This document shows, in pieces, positions 51,474 to 61,935 of a DNA stretch of 64,000 nt. The notes below the pieces were generated by a model. It did not search any database and was not told where the DNA came from. It saw only the letters and a list, made by a program, of their open reading frames with translations. The stretch comes from Parabacteroides sp. PF5-9. GTDB lineage: Bacteria > Bacteroidota > Bacteroidia > Bacteroidales > Tannerellaceae. The stretch covers positions 38,645 through 102,644 of the forward strand of contig NZ_JARXWG010000015.1 in NCBI RefSeq assembly GCF_029893105.1, given 5' to 3'. Each line of letters starts with the position of its first letter. Position 1 is the first letter of the stretch. Position numbers and translations under genes: made by a program.

Positions 51474-52640
51474 ATGAGTGATCAACGTTATAATTTGCGC
51501 GGAGTGTCGGCATCAAAAGAAGATGTACACAATGCGATCAGGCATATTGATAAAGGTTTATATCCATACGCTTTTTGTAAAATAATACCTGATATATTGG
51601 GGGGTGATCCTGAGTACTGCAACATTATGCATGCGGATGGTGCCGGTACAAAATCTTCTCTGGCCTATATGTATTGGAAAGAGACGGGTGATCTCTCCGT
51701 ATGGAAAGGGATTGCACAAGATGCGTTGATCATGAATATCGATGACCTGCTTTGCGTGGGGGCATTGGACAATATCCTTGTTTCCTCGACGATAGGGCGA
51801 AATAAACTGTTGATACCGGGTGAGGTGATTTCAGCGATCATAAACGGTACCGACGAGTTATTGGCTGAACTTCGCGAATTGGGAATCGGTTGTTATGCAA
51901 CCGGAGGTGAGACGGCAGATGTCGGCGACCTGGTGCGTACTATTATTGTAGACAGTACGGTGACTTGCCGGATGAAACGCAGTGATGTGATCGATAACAG
52001 CCGGATTACAGCGGGAGATGTGATTGTTGGACTGTCCTCTTATGGGAAAGCCTCCTATGAGAAAGCCTATAACGGAGGGATGGGGAGCAATGGCTTAACC
52101 TCTGCACGACATGATGTGTTTGCTCATGGGCTGGCCGAGAAATATCCGGAAAGTTATGATGCGTCGGTTCCATCAGAACTGGTCTACTCGGGAGAGTTGG
52201 AACTGACCGACTGGTTGATCGATGTTGGTATGACTGCCGGTAAGCTGGTGCTTTCTCCGACACGTACATATGCTCCGGTTATCAAAGTTTTGTTAGATCA
52301 GTTACGTCTTCAGGTGCATGGAATGGTGCACTGTTCGGGAGGCGCTCAGACCAAAATCATGCACTTTGTGAAAAACAAACGGGTGGTTAAGAATAATCTT
52401 TTCCCGATACCTCCGCTTTTCAGCATCATTCAGGAACAGAGCCAAACCGATTGGCAGGAGATGTACAAAGTCTTCAATATGGGACATCGGATGGAGATTT
52501 ATCTTGCGCCTGAGTATGCCCAGGAAGTGATGGATATCGCTAAAAGTTTTGATATTGATGCCCAGATTGTCGGTTATGTGGAAGAGGCTGAGACCAACGA
52601 GCTTATTATTGAAAGCGAAAAAGGTCGCTTTATATATTGA
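51474..52640 (+). CDS. purM: Phosphoribosylformylglycinamidine cyclo-ligase (AIR synthase)
   Basis: A 388-residue AIR synthase-type enzyme, closing FGAM to AIR in purine synthesis with ATP. It shows HADGAGTKSSLAYMYWKETG, DALIMNIDDLLCVGA and GCYATGGETADVGDL, and GDVIVGLSSYGKASYEKAYNGG. It is about 40 residues longer than E. coli PurM and belongs to the long Bacteroidetes type. The ATG at 51474 is preferred because an in-frame start at 51450 lies in the -7 box. It is first in a purM-prfA-pyrF cluster, with 6 bp between purM and prfA. Confidence 0.9.
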   Translation: MSDQRYNLRGVSASKEDVHNAIRHIDKGLYPYAFCKIIPDILGGDPEYCNIMHADGAGTKSSLAYMYWKETGDLSVWKGIAQDALIMNIDDLLCVGALDNILVSSTIGRNKLLIPGEVISAIINGTDELLAELRELGIGCYATGGETADVGDLVRTIIVDSTVTCRMKRSDVIDNSRITAGDVIVGLSSYGKASYEKAYNGGMGSNGLTSARHDVFAHGLAEKYPESYDASVPSELVYSGELELTDWLIDVGMTAGKLVLSPTRTYAPVIKVLLDQLRLQVHGMVHCSGGAQTKIMHFVKNKRVVKNNLFPIPPLFSIIQEQSQTDWQEMYKVFNMGHRMEIYLAPEYAQEVMDIAKSFDIDAQIVGYVEEAETNELIIESEKGRFIY

Positions 52641-52646
52641 TCGTAA

Positions 52647-53732
52647 ATGGCAGATAATAGTTTGTTGAAGAGATTGGACGGGTTGGTTAGTCGTTTTGAA
52701 GAGGTGGCAACCTTGATTACCGATCCGGAAGTCATTGCCGATATGAAGCGGTTCGTCAAACTCAATAAAGAGTATCATGATCTGGAAAAGATCGTCAATA
52801 CGCGTTTGGCATATATCGCTGCATTGAACAGTATAGAAGAAGCTAAAACAATACTGGAAACCGAACAAGATCAGGAGATGCGTGAGATGGCGCGGGAAGA
52901 ACTGGATCAAAGTGTAAACCGGTTGCCTTTATTGGAAGAAGAGATTAAATTACTCTTAGTTCCGGCTGATCCGCAGGATAATAAGAATGCCATCGTAGAG
53001 ATTCGAGGCGGAACCGGAGGAGATGAGGCATCGATTTTTGCCGGTGATCTTTACCGGATGTATGTCAAATATTGCGAGAATAAAGGGTGGAAAGTCGCGA
53101 TGACAAGTTACACCGATGGTACGTCAGGCGGTTTTAAGGAGGTGATCTTTACCGTTAGTGGTGAGGGTGTTTACGGAATATTGAAATATGAATCGGGTGT
53201 ACACCGTGTTCAGCGTATTCCTCAGACAGAAACGCAAGGGCGGGTGCACACCTCTGCTGCAACGGTCGCTGTATTGCCTGAAGCTGAAGAGTTTGATGTT
53301 GAGATCAAAGAGTCGGATATCCGAACCGATATTTTCTGTGCATCCGGACATGGCGGACAGTCTGTGAATACGACCTATTCGGCCATTCGACTGGTGCATC
53401 TTCCGACCGGTATTACCGTTCAGTGTCAGGATGAGAAATCGCAATTGAAGAATAAAGCCAAAGCGATGATTGAACTTCGTTCACGTATATATAATATGGA
53501 ATACCAGAAGTACCTGGACGAGATCTCTTCCAAGCGCAAGACGATGGTATCGACAGGTGACCGGTCGGCTAAAATCCGAACATACAACTATCCGCAGGGG
53601 CGGATTACGGATCATCGTATTAATTATACGATCTATAATCTATCGGCCTTTATGGATGGAGATATACAAGATTGTATCGATCAACTGATTATTGCGGAAA
53701 ATGCCGAAAGGTTGAAAGAAGCAGAATTATAA
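52647..53732 (+). CDS. prfA: Peptide chain release factor 1
   Basis: A 361-residue class I release factor recognising UAA and UAG. It has the catalytic GGQ in [18 protein letters not shown], the helix-rich domain 1, and the expected region for the PxT-type codon-recognition loop ([22 protein letters not shown]). The start is 6 bp after purM. Length is normal. Confidence 0.97.
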   Translation: MADNSLLKRLDGLVSRFEEVATLITDPEVIADMKRFVKLNKEYHDLEKIVNTRLAYIAALNSIEEAKTILETEQDQEMREMAREELDQSVNRLPLLEEEIKLLLVPADPQDNKNAIVEIRGGTGGDEASIFAGDLYRMYVKYCENKGWKVAMTSYTDGTSGGFKEVIFTVSGEGVYGILKYESGVHRVQRIPQTETQGRVHTSAATVAVLPEAEEFDVEIKESDIRTDIFCASGHGGQSVNTTYSAIRLVHLPTGITVQCQDEKSQLKNKAKAMIELRSRIYNMEYQKYLDEISSKRKTMVSTGDRSAKIRTYNYPQGRITDHRINYTIYNLSAFMDGDIQDCIDQLIIAENAERLKEAEL

Positions 53733-53755
53733 ATTATTTCAGAAAGAAAGAACAG

Positions 53756-54601
53756 ATGAACAAACAACTACTTTTCGAACATATAAAACAAAAACAATCT
53801 TTTCTTTGTGTGGGGTTGGATACGGATATTAAAAAAATCCCCAAACATCTGATACAAACAGAAGAAGATCCCATTTTTGCCTTTAATAAGGCGATTGTTG
53901 ACGCGACAGCTGATTTCTGTGTGGCCTACAAACCCAATCTGGCCTTTTATGAAAGCCTGGGTGTAAAGGGGATGGAATCTTTTGAGAAAACAGTCTGTTA
54001 TATTCGTGAAAACTATCCCGATCAATTTATTATTGCAGATGCCAAACGGGGGGATATCGGGAATACCTCGGAGATGTATGCCCGGTTCTTTTTTGATGTG
54101 GCTCAGGTAGATGCGGTGACGGTTGCTCCCTATATGGGCGAAGATAGTGTGAAACCTTTTCTGATCTATCCGGAAAGTTGGGTGATCTTGCTGGCGTTGA
54201 CTTCTAATAAAGGTTCTTCCGATTTTCAATTGATGGAAGACGCTCAGGGTGAACGTCTTTTTGAGAAAGTATTGAAAAAATCGCAGGAATGGGGTACTGA
54301 TGAGCAGATGATGTTTGTCGTGGGGGCGACACAAGGAAAAATGTTTAAGGAGATCCGTAAGTATGCTCCGAATCATTTTCTGCTGGTTCCCGGAGTCGGT
54401 GCTCAGGGAGGTAGCCTGAAAGAGGTCGCTCAGTATGGGATGAATGATCAGTGCGGACTTTTGGTGAACTCTTCCCGTGCGATTATCTATGCGGACAATA
54501 CGCCTGATTTTGCCTCTTTTGCACGTCGTGAAGCGGAATTATTGCAACGAGAAATGGCAGATTATCTGATTGATAAAGGAATTATTCCTTACAAATCATA
54601 G
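53756..54601 (+). CDS. pyrF: Orotidine 5'-phosphate decarboxylase (type 2)
   Basis: A 281-residue OMP decarboxylase of the longer type-2 family, making UMP in pyrimidine synthesis. It shows [15 protein letters not shown] and the catalytic loop [18 protein letters not shown] with Asp/Lys/Asp. The ATG at 53756 is 23 bp after prfA; an in-frame start at 53672 overlaps prfA by 61 bp and is rejected. It is the third gene of the cluster. Confidence 0.95.
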   Translation: MNKQLLFEHIKQKQSFLCVGLDTDIKKIPKHLIQTEEDPIFAFNKAIVDATADFCVAYKPNLAFYESLGVKGMESFEKTVCYIRENYPDQFIIADAKRGDIGNTSEMYARFFFDVAQVDAVTVAPYMGEDSVKPFLIYPESWVILLALTSNKGSSDFQLMEDAQGERLFEKVLKKSQEWGTDEQMMFVVGATQGKMFKEIRKYAPNHFLLVPGVGAQGGSLKEVAQYGMNDQCGLLVNSSRAIIYADNTPDFASFARREAELLQREMADYLIDKGIIPYKS

Positions 54602-54693
54602 GCAATCCAAAGATTTTTCACCATTTTTGCAAATTGAATTGTGAAAAAACATACAACTATTGACTGTAACGTATTATTATATAACTAATTGAA

Positions 54694-55734
54694 ATGGAAT
54701 TTTCGGCTCAACAGATTGCAGAATTTTTAAAAGGAACCATAATAGGCGATCCGAATGTTCATGTGAATAATTTTTCAAAAATAGAAGAGGGAGCGCCTGG
54801 AACCTTGACTTTCCTGGCTAATCCTAAATATGAACATCATATTTATTCGACAAAAGCCAGTATTGTTCTTGTAAATTCCGACTTTGAGCCTACCGAACCT
54901 GTTAAGGCTACGCTGGTAAAGGTACCAAACGCTTATTCTGCTTTAGCCATGTTGTTGAATTTGGTGGAACAATCGAAACCTAAAAAATCAGGTATAGATT
55001 CAACAGCCTATATAGCCTCTTCTGCTACATTAAAAGAAGATTGTTATATAGGTCATTTTGTTTATATAGGCGAACAGGCCAAAATCGGAAAAAACTGTAT
55101 GATCTACCCCTATGCTTACATTGGTGACCATGTCACGATAGGGGATGATACGATTATATATCCTCATGTAACGATCTACGAAAACTGTTTTGTGGGGCAA
55201 AAATGTATTCTCCATGCCGGAGCAGTTATCGGAGCTGATGGTTTTGGTTTTGCACCGGAAGGTGAGGGGTACAACAAAATTCCTCAGCTGGGGAATGTGA
55301 TTATAGAAGACCGGGTTGAAGTAGGTGCTAATACGACTATCGACCGTGCGGTCATCGATTCTACCATTATTCGTCAGGGAGTGAAACTGGATAATCTGGT
55401 TCAGATCGGACATAATGTCGAAGTCGGAGAGAATACCGTGATGGCGGCTCAGGTAGGAATAGCCGGGTCGGTGAAAGTCGGTCAGCATTGTATGTTTGGC
55501 GGCCAGGCCGGATTGGCGGGTCATATTCAAATTGCTGATAATGCGCATATCGGTGCACAGGCCGGTGTGATCGGAGATATTAAAGGACCGGCTTCGGTTT
55601 TAGGAGCTCCGGCTATCGATGCCAAAGGATTTATGCGTTCAAGCGCCGTATTCAATCGTTTGCCGGATATCTACCGGACGATAGGGCAGTTGCAACGTGA
55701 AATAGAACAATTAAAAAAAGAAATCAACAAATAA
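54694..55734 (+). CDS. lpxD: UDP-3-O-(3-hydroxymyristoyl)glucosamine N-acyltransferase
   Basis: A 346-residue lipid A acyltransferase that adds a second hydroxyacyl chain to UDP-3-O-acyl-glucosamine. An N-terminal uridine-binding domain (residues about 1-100) is followed by a left-handed beta-helix of hexapeptide repeats (about 105-300), with the catalytic histidine segment [21 protein letters not shown] and a short C-terminal helix ([16 protein letters not shown]). It begins a three-gene lpxD-lpxC/fabZ-lpxA operon; 92 bp from pyrF allow an own promoter, but I see no strong one. Confidence 0.97.
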   Translation: MEFSAQQIAEFLKGTIIGDPNVHVNNFSKIEEGAPGTLTFLANPKYEHHIYSTKASIVLVNSDFEPTEPVKATLVKVPNAYSALAMLLNLVEQSKPKKSGIDSTAYIASSATLKEDCYIGHFVYIGEQAKIGKNCMIYPYAYIGDHVTIGDDTIIYPHVTIYENCFVGQKCILHAGAVIGADGFGFAPEGEGYNKIPQLGNVIIEDRVEVGANTTIDRAVIDSTIIRQGVKLDNLVQIGHNVEVGENTVMAAQVGIAGSVKVGQHCMFGGQAGLAGHIQIADNAHIGAQAGVIGDIKGPASVLGAPAIDAKGFMRSSAVFNRLPDIYRTIGQLQREIEQLKKEINK

Positions 55735-55735
55735 T

Positions 55736-57118
55736 ATGCAAAAACAGAAAACGCTTGCGGCAAGTTTCTCGCTTCATGGTAAAGGTTTGCATACGGGATT
55801 GGATATTCATATTACCTTTAATCCTGCACCGGAAAACCATGGATATAAAATAAAACGTGTTGATCTGGAAGGAACTCCGGTGATTGATGCGGTTGCCGAA
55901 AACGTGACGAATACGCAGCGGGGAACCGTGCTTTGTAAAAATAGTGTTCAGGTAGGAACCATAGAGCATGCCATGGCTGCGTTATATGCTTATGAGATAG
56001 ATAACTGTCTGATAGAGGTCGATGCTCCGGAATTTCCTATTCTTGACGGAAGTTCTATCTTTTATATCGAAGAGATCGAAAAGGCCGGTATACGGGAGCA
56101 GGAGGCACCTAAAGATTTTTATATCGTCAAACATAAGATAGAGGTTTACGATGAAAATAGCGGATCCTCTTTGATTATTTTACCGGATGATAAGTTTAGT
56201 CTGAATGTGTTGATTTCGTTTGATTCACCCGTTTTGCCTAACCAATTCGCTACACTTAACGATTTGAGTGAGTTTCCTTCATTGGCTGCATCCCGGACAT
56301 TTGTGTTTGTGCGTGAAGTAGAACTATTGTTGCAAAACAACCTGATCAAAGGGGGTGACCTGGATAATGCCATTGTTATTTATGACAAGGAAATGTCTCA
56401 GGAAGCCTTAGATAAATTGGCAGATATGGTGGGACTCCCACATAAAAATGTACAGGAGTTGGGTTATATCAATAATAAACCGTTGGTATTTGATAATGAG
56501 CCGGCACGACATAAACTGATCGATGTGATCGGTGACTTGGCATTGATTGGCAGACCGATACGTGGTCGTGTGATTGCTACCCGTCCGGGACATAAGATCA
56601 ACAATCAACTGGCCCGCCTAATCAGAAAAGAGATTAAATTAAATGATATACAAGCGCCAATCTATGATCCGAGCAAGGATCCGGTAATGGATATTAACCG
56701 TATCCGTGAGTTATTGCCTCATCGTTATCCGTTTCTTTTAGTCGATAAAATCATTGAAATAGGGAGTGACCACATTGTCGGGATAAAGAATATTACAACG
56801 AATGAGCCTTTCTTCCAGGGGCATTTCCCTCAGGAACCGGTGATGCCAGGCGTTTTGCAGGTTGAAGCGATGGCACAGACCGGAGGTCTATTGGTTTTAA
56901 ACTCAGTCGATGAGCCGGAGCGCTATTCTACATATTTCATGAAAATCGACGGTGTTAAATTTCGTCAGAAAGTGGTTCCGGGTGATACGCTTATTCTCAG
57001 GTTGGAACTTCTGGCACCTATCCGAAGAGGGATATCGACCATGAAAGGGTATGTTTTTGTTGGTGAGAAACTAGTCAGTGAAGCTGAGTTTATGGCTCAG
57101 ATTATCAAGAATAAATAA
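55736..57118 (+). CDS. lpxC/fabZ: Bifunctional LpxC deacetylase / FabZ dehydratase fusion
   Basis: A 460-residue fusion typical of Bacteroidetes. Residues about 1-305 are UDP-3-O-acyl-N-acetylglucosamine deacetylase (SLHGKGLHTGLDIHI, and the zinc-ligand region GTIEHAMAALYAYEIDNCLIEVD). Residues about 315-460 are the FabZ hot-dog dehydratase (LLPHRYPFLLVDKIIEIG and FQGHFPQEPVMPGVLQVEAMAQ, with His and Glu catalytic residues). It joins lipid A synthesis to production of the unsaturated acyl-ACP pool, possibly balancing the two. It starts 1 bp after the lpxD stop and ends 12 bp before lpxA. Confidence 0.97.
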   Translation: MQKQKTLAASFSLHGKGLHTGLDIHITFNPAPENHGYKIKRVDLEGTPVIDAVAENVTNTQRGTVLCKNSVQVGTIEHAMAALYAYEIDNCLIEVDAPEFPILDGSSIFYIEEIEKAGIREQEAPKDFYIVKHKIEVYDENSGSSLIILPDDKFSLNVLISFDSPVLPNQFATLNDLSEFPSLAASRTFVFVREVELLLQNNLIKGGDLDNAIVIYDKEMSQEALDKLADMVGLPHKNVQELGYINNKPLVFDNEPARHKLIDVIGDLALIGRPIRGRVIATRPGHKINNQLARLIRKEIKLNDIQAPIYDPSKDPVMDINRIRELLPHRYPFLLVDKIIEIGSDHIVGIKNITTNEPFFQGHFPQEPVMPGVLQVEAMAQTGGLLVLNSVDEPERYSTYFMKIDGVKFRQKVVPGDTLILRLELLAPIRRGISTMKGYVFVGEKLVSEAEFMAQIIKNK

Positions 57119-57130
57119 AAAAACACAAAG

Positions 57131-57919
57131 ATGAATCAGTCTCCATTAGCTGTCGTTCACCCTGACGCAAAAATAGGGAAGGATGTTACGATAGATCCGT
57201 TTGCTGTCATAGAACAGGATGTCATTATTGGTGATAACTGTCGCATTTATTCACATACTGCCATTCTTAACGGAGCGCGGATCGGCAATAACTGTCAGAT
57301 CTTTCCCGGTGCTGTTATAGCAGGAATACCACAAGATTTAAAGTTTATCGGAGAAAAGACTACGGCAGAAATTGGCGACAATACTACAATCCGGGAGTGT
57401 GTCACGATTAACAGAGGTACAGCTTCGAGAGGAAAGACCGTGGTCGGTAGTAATTGTCTGATTATGGCCTACTCGCATGTCGCGCATGATTGTATCCTGA
57501 AAGATCATATTATCCTGGGTAATTCAACTCAATTAGCAGGAGAGGTCGAAATCGATGATTATGCGATAGTCAGTGGCGGTAGTCTGGTACATCAATTTAC
57601 GCGAATCTCCAAGCATGTAATGATCCAGGGAGGATCACGTGTAGGTAAAGATATTCCTCCTTACACGTTGATCGGGCGTGATCCGATCGTTTACTGCGGG
57701 ATTAATATTGTCGGTCTGCGTCGTCGTGGATTTACTAATGATCAGGTTTTTCTGATACAGGACATTTACCGAACATTATACACCCGTGGTCTCAATAACT
57801 CCGAAGCGCTTAAAGCGATAGAAACCGAATATGCGCCAAGCAATGACCGGGATTTAATTCTGGACTTTATAAAAACATCCAGCCGGGGAATTGTCAGAGG
57901 TTCATTGGATGAGTTATAA
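57131..57919 (+). CDS. lpxA: Acyl-ACP--UDP-N-acetylglucosamine O-acyltransferase
   Basis: A 262-residue LpxA, the first enzyme of lipid A synthesis. The left-handed beta-helix of hexapeptide repeats covers residues about 5-190, with the catalytic His segment AYSHVAHDCILKDHIILGN, and the C-terminal helical domain follows (RRRGFTNDQVFLIQDIYRTLY). It is third in the lpxD operon, ending at a terminator. The order D, C/Z, A is the Bacteroidetes arrangement. Confidence 0.97.
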   Translation: MNQSPLAVVHPDAKIGKDVTIDPFAVIEQDVIIGDNCRIYSHTAILNGARIGNNCQIFPGAVIAGIPQDLKFIGEKTTAEIGDNTTIRECVTINRGTASRGKTVVGSNCLIMAYSHVAHDCILKDHIILGNSTQLAGEVEIDDYAIVSGGSLVHQFTRISKHVMIQGGSRVGKDIPPYTLIGRDPIVYCGINIVGLRRRGFTNDQVFLIQDIYRTLYTRGLNNSEALKAIETEYAPSNDRDLILDFIKTSSRGIVRGSLDEL

Positions 57920-57947
57920 AAATCAGCAAAAAAGAATAGATCAATAG

Positions 57948-57982
57948 AAATCTTCATGTAGAAATAACATGGAGATTTTTTT
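57948..57982 (+). terminator. Terminator of the lpx operon
   Basis: Stem AAATCTTCATGT (57948-57959) with ACATGGAGATTT (57967-57978), one G-T pair, 7-nt loop, then a T-run. Confidence 0.9.
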
Positions 57983-58079
57983 ATCCCTAACAATTCTTAA
58001 TATATTCTTAACAAAACTCATTTTTCGGTCGCTCTCATTATAATCACTATCTTTACCGCGGCCAATATATTCATTTGTT

Positions 58080-58985
58080 ATGAATGCACCAAGTACAATT
58101 AAAATAGAGGATTTTAAACGAGGTATTGAACCTACCGATTTTTTTGAAGACCAACTGTTTATTGTAAACTTTGACAATAAAGTTTTAGACGAAAAAGAGA
58201 TACAGCGAAAAACCTGGCTGCCTGTCAGACTGAATGCAGTCTCTTTCTTATTGGTCGAAGATGGAACAGCGACAATTAAACTCGATCATGTTCCTTATCA
58301 ACTAACACCCAATACCGTGTTGTTGATTATGCCCGTACATATTGTCCAGGAAATGGTTGCTGATAAAGATTTTAAAGGAAAATTCCTGATCTCAGATTTT
58401 GAATTTATTCAGGAAAACAGACCCAGTAAAATCATAGCTTCCATCTCAAACTATGTGCAATTGAGAAAAAATCCGATACTGTCGTTAACTCAGGAGGAGA
58501 TCAGCCTGTTGATGGATAGCCTTGAAGCGTTAAGGGCTAAATTTCATAAAAGTGACTCGTATTTTCATCAAGAAGTGGTACAGATCGCTTTTGCCTCATT
58601 TTTATTGGATTTTGCAGATATAATAATGAGTAAAAAGGAACATCTGTCTGTTCAAAAAGTCTCCCGCCGTGAGGATATTTTCAATAATTTTTTGAAACTG
58701 CTTCTTAAACATTGTAAAGAACAGCATGCGGTTTCGTTTTATGCCGATAAGCTGTTTATTACCTCACAATACCTGAGTCTTGCATTAAAAGATGTCACAG
58801 GGAAAACCGCCAACGAGTGGATCAATGAAGCCGTACTTGTTGAGGCGAAGATTCTTCTCAAATCACCGAATATTACCATTCAGCAGATTGCGGATGAATT
58901 GAACTTTTCAGACCAGTCGACCTTTGGGAAATTTTTCAAAAAACACGTCGGTGTTTCACCTTTGGAGTATCGGCGTAATGGCTAA
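58080..58985 (+). CDS. AraC-family transcriptional regulator
   Basis: A 301-residue regulator. Residues about 30-130 have a cupin-like sensor pattern (NAVSFLLVEDGTATIKLDHVPYQLTPNTVLLIMP). Residues about 200-300 are the two-HTH AraC domain, ending AKILLKSPNITIQQIADEL and STFGKFFKKHVGVSPLEYR. A -7-like box TATCTTTA lies near 58047. The target genes are unknown; the following small gene, 29 bp downstream, might be co-transcribed. The lpx operon ends upstream at a terminator. Confidence 0.9.
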   Translation: MNAPSTIKIEDFKRGIEPTDFFEDQLFIVNFDNKVLDEKEIQRKTWLPVRLNAVSFLLVEDGTATIKLDHVPYQLTPNTVLLIMPVHIVQEMVADKDFKGKFLISDFEFIQENRPSKIIASISNYVQLRKNPILSLTQEEISLLMDSLEALRAKFHKSDSYFHQEVVQIAFASFLLDFADIIMSKKEHLSVQKVSRREDIFNNFLKLLLKHCKEQHAVSFYADKLFITSQYLSLALKDVTGKTANEWINEAVLVEAKILLKSPNITIQQIADELNFSDQSTFGKFFKKHVGVSPLEYRRNG

Positions 58986-59014
58986 AGAGATGTTTAATCA
59001 CTAATCAACATATC

Positions 59015-59563
59015 ATGGAAATGGAAAAGGAAGTATTAGGTATTGGCTCGCGAGTCAAACACAAAGAATATGGCTTAGGAGCGGTAATCCAGGTAAAACC
59101 GAAAAGTTATCTGATTACTTTTATGGAGTATGGCAACCGGGAAATCTCCCGCGAGTATGAAGGATTGGAGATCATTGATTTATTAGAGCCGGATGAGGAT
59201 CTGGTTAGTTTTGAGATGATTGAAGAGACGCTCACCCGTATTTTGCGTAATTTCTCCGATATTCAGGAGGTTGTTCCGATTGCAGATAAATGGAGAGGGG
59301 GTACATTGATTTTAAAACCATCAAATTCGGAGATGAAACCCTATGAAATGCCGATTTCAACCTTCTTCAATAAAATCATTATGGTACGCGACCGTTTACG
59401 GGTGTTGGAGCAGAAAGTCAATTCCAGCCGCATCGAAGATGATGAAAAGATTACTTTGCAACAATATATAACCCGTTGCTACGGAAGTCTGACCTCTTTT
59501 AATATTTTATTCAAGAACAAACACCAACATTTTGTCGGTGAAGGTAAAGCGAATAAAGATTAA
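59015..59563 (+). CDS. Conserved-looking protein with a Tudor/KOW-like N-terminus
   Basis: A 182-residue cytosolic protein. Residues about 8-55 (GIGSRVKHKEYGLGAVIQV to YGNREISREYEGLEIID) resemble the GxRVxHxxFGxGxV beta-barrel found in UvrD-type C-termini and CarD-like proteins. The remainder is helical (MISTFFNKIIMVRDRLRVLE-like segments) with a conserved-looking final helix. I cannot assign a function; a nucleic-acid or RNA-polymerase contact is a weak possibility. It follows the AraC gene closely and precedes sufS after 125 bp. Confidence 0.65.
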   Translation: MEMEKEVLGIGSRVKHKEYGLGAVIQVKPKSYLITFMEYGNREISREYEGLEIIDLLEPDEDLVSFEMIEETLTRILRNFSDIQEVVPIADKWRGGTLILKPSNSEMKPYEMPISTFFNKIIMVRDRLRVLEQKVNSSRIEDDEKITLQQYITRCYGSLTSFNILFKNKHQHFVGEGKANKD

Positions 59564-59648
59564 TTAAAGGAGGTTAAATCTTGCATTTAACGAAGAAATA
59601 GCCGTTTGATATTTCATAAACGATAGAAGGTCACGTCGATAAACATCG

Positions 59649-59656
59649 TATCTTTG
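59649..59656 (+). promoter_or_regulatory. -7 box of sufS
   Basis: TATCTTTG, 32 bp before the sufS ATG at 59689; no clear -33 box. Confidence 0.55.
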
Positions 59657-59688
59657 TTCTTTATTAGTAAGAAGAAAAGTCAATAAAG

Positions 59689-60903
59689 ATGTTAGATATA
59701 AGAACTATTCGGCGTGACTTTCCTATTTTGGAACAATCCATCTACGGAAAGCCACTGATCTATTTCGATAATGCAGCAACTACACAAAAGCCCCGTTGTG
59801 TGGTCGAAAAAATAGAGCAAGGCTACTATTCAGTCAATGCCAATGTACATCGGGGAGTCCATTTTCTCAGCCAGGCGGCTACCGAAGCGCATGAAAATGC
59901 CCGAAAGACCGTACAGCAATTCCTGAATGCTCCCTCTTCCAATGAGATTATTTTTACCCGTGGTACTACGGAAGCGATCAATCTGGTTGCTTCCAGTTTT
60001 ATTGAAGGGTGTATGATGCCAGGCGATGAAATCCTCATCTCTGCCATGGAACATCATTCCAATATCGTTCCCTGGCAAATACAGGCTGCCCGTAAGGGAA
60101 TCACGATCAAAGTCATTCCGTTGACGGAAACAGGAGAACTGGATATGGATGTTTACCGGGCACTGTTTTCGGAACGTACCCGGTTGGTCTCCGTTGTACA
60201 TATCTCCAATGTGCTCGGGACAGTCAATCCCGTCAAAGAGGTTATAGAGATCGCTCATCAACACGATGTTCCCGTATTAATTGACGGAGCGCAAGCTGTT
60301 CCTCACCTCAATGTGGATGTCCAAGATCTGGATGCCGATTTTTATACCTTTTCAGGACATAAAATCTATGGCCCGACAGGGATAGGCGTTTTGTATGGTA
60401 AAGCGTCATGGCTCGACAAAATGCCTCCTTATCAAGGGGGAGGGGAGATGATCAGTACCGTTTCGTTTGAAAAAACAACCTTCAACGAGTTGCCCTATAA
60501 GTTTGAGGCCGGGACACCTGATTATATCGGAAGTACGGCTTTGGCCGAAGCCTTAAAGTATGTCTCTGCTTTAGGGTTGGAGAAAATCGCAGCTTATGAA
60601 GACGAACTACTAACGTATGCAACCCATCAGCTGAATGCAATTGAAGGGATGCGTATTTTCGGACATGCCGCACATAAAAGCAGTGTGATCTCTTTTCTGG
60701 TAGGACATATACATCACTATGATATGGGGATGTTGCTCGACCGGTTAGGAATAGCCGTGCGTACCGGTCATCATTGTGCCCAGCCGCTTATGCATCTATT
60801 GGGTATAGAAGGAACCGTAAGGGCCTCTTTTTCCTTTTATAATACGAAAGAGGAAATCGACACGTTTATTAAAGGGATAGAAAAAGTGTGTCAAATGTTT
60901 TAG
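59689..60903 (+). CDS. sufS: Cysteine desulfurase, SufS type
   Basis: A 404-residue PLP enzyme that takes sulfur from L-cysteine for Fe-S cluster assembly. It has EHHSNIVPWQ, the PLP lysine in DADFYTFSGHKIYGPTGIG, and the active-site cysteine in VRTGHHCAQPLMHLLG, the SufS/CsdA (group II) form. No sufBCD or sufE lies in the window, so it is separate from the usual suf operon. A VanZ-family gene follows after 11 bp. Confidence 0.95.
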   Translation: MLDIRTIRRDFPILEQSIYGKPLIYFDNAATTQKPRCVVEKIEQGYYSVNANVHRGVHFLSQAATEAHENARKTVQQFLNAPSSNEIIFTRGTTEAINLVASSFIEGCMMPGDEILISAMEHHSNIVPWQIQAARKGITIKVIPLTETGELDMDVYRALFSERTRLVSVVHISNVLGTVNPVKEVIEIAHQHDVPVLIDGAQAVPHLNVDVQDLDADFYTFSGHKIYGPTGIGVLYGKASWLDKMPPYQGGGEMISTVSFEKTTFNELPYKFEAGTPDYIGSTALAEALKYVSALGLEKIAAYEDELLTYATHQLNAIEGMRIFGHAAHKSSVISFLVGHIHHYDMGMLLDRLGIAVRTGHHCAQPLMHLLGIEGTVRASFSFYNTKEEIDTFIKGIEKVCQMF

Positions 60904-60914
60904 CCTGTAAATAG

Positions 60915-61313
60915 ATGCTATATTACTTAAAAAAATACCCTATTTCGATCGCTCTTATTCTGGTGGTGATCTATTTATCGTTCTTCAAACCACCCGCTGT
61001 GCATATTCCGCGATTCCCTTATTGGGATAAATTCGTTCATTTCTGTATGTATGCCGGAGTGTCGGGCATGTTATGGATTGAATTTTTAAGAAACCATCGC
61101 CATGATCATCCTGTCCCATTCAAACATGGTTGGATAGGAGCCGTATTTATCCCGATCTTTTTCAGTGGACTCATTGAGATTCTTCAGGAGACACTGACAA
61201 CATATCGTGGAGGTGACTGGCTTGACTTTTTAGCCAATACCACAGGTGTATTTACGGCAACAGCTATAGCCTGGTTTATTATACGTCCCTCTATTTTTCA
61301 ATCTTCTCAATAA
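60915..61313 (+). CDS. VanZ-family small membrane protein
   Basis: A 132-residue protein with about four hydrophobic segments. Its family-type segment is [21 protein letters not shown], followed by [31 protein letters not shown], which matches the VanZ pattern (DKxxHF, GxxxExxQ, R..DxxDxxxNTxG). VanZ-like proteins confer mild glycopeptide resistance in some bacteria, but most relatives have no known role. It lies between sufS (11 bp) and rnhB (8 bp), probably in one transcript. Confidence 0.88.
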   Translation: MLYYLKKYPISIALILVVIYLSFFKPPAVHIPRFPYWDKFVHFCMYAGVSGMLWIEFLRNHRHDHPVPFKHGWIGAVFIPIFFSGLIEILQETLTTYRGGDWLDFLANTTGVFTATAIAWFIIRPSIFQSSQ

Positions 61314-61321
61314 GGTCGGGT

Positions 61322-61921
61322 ATGCTATTAAACTATTTACAACCAGGCCGGCTGGAAGCCGGATGTGATGAAGCCGGCAGAGGGTGTCTGGCCGGATCGG
61401 TCTTTGCGGCTGCTGTTATTCTTCCTCCCGACTTTCAACATACTGATTTGAATGATAGTAAGCAACTGAGTGAGAAGAAACGTTATGTATTACGCCCGAT
61501 CATAGAACAAGAAGCTTTAGCCTGGGCCGTTGGGATTGTGACACCGGAAGAAATCGATCGGATCAATATTTTAAATGCCTCCTTTCTGGCAATGCATAGA
61601 GCCATTGATCAGCTGACGGTAAAACCCGAACACCTGTTGATCGACGGCAATCGTTTCACTCCTTATCCCTCCATTCAACATACGGCAATCGTTAAAGGCG
61701 ATAGTAAATATTTGAGTATTGCCGCTGCCTCTATCCTGGCAAAGACTTACCGGGATGACTATATGCACGACTTAGCAATACTTCATCCCCAATACCATTG
61801 GGAGGAGAATAAAGGATACCCCACACGTGCCCATCGAATCGCTATCCAACAGTTTGGGATAACCCCTTATCATCGGAAAACGTTTACCCTTTTACCACAA
61901 CAATTAACGTTGGATCTTTAA
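61322..61921 (+). CDS. rnhB: Ribonuclease HII
   Basis: A 199-residue RNase HII, cutting RNA in RNA-DNA hybrids and single ribonucleotides in DNA. Catalytic acidic residues are visible: Asp-Glu in [20 protein letters not shown], Asp in LLIDGNRF, and Asp in the [16 protein letters not shown] helix region; [11 protein letters not shown] is also conserved. Length is normal. It closes the sufS-vanZ-rnhB unit. Confidence 0.95.
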   Translation: MLLNYLQPGRLEAGCDEAGRGCLAGSVFAAAVILPPDFQHTDLNDSKQLSEKKRYVLRPIIEQEALAWAVGIVTPEEIDRINILNASFLAMHRAIDQLTVKPEHLLIDGNRFTPYPSIQHTAIVKGDSKYLSIAAASILAKTYRDDYMHDLAILHPQYHWEENKGYPTRAHRIAIQQFGITPYHRKTFTLLPQQLTLDL

Positions 61922-61935
61922 GGTATTTTTCATTG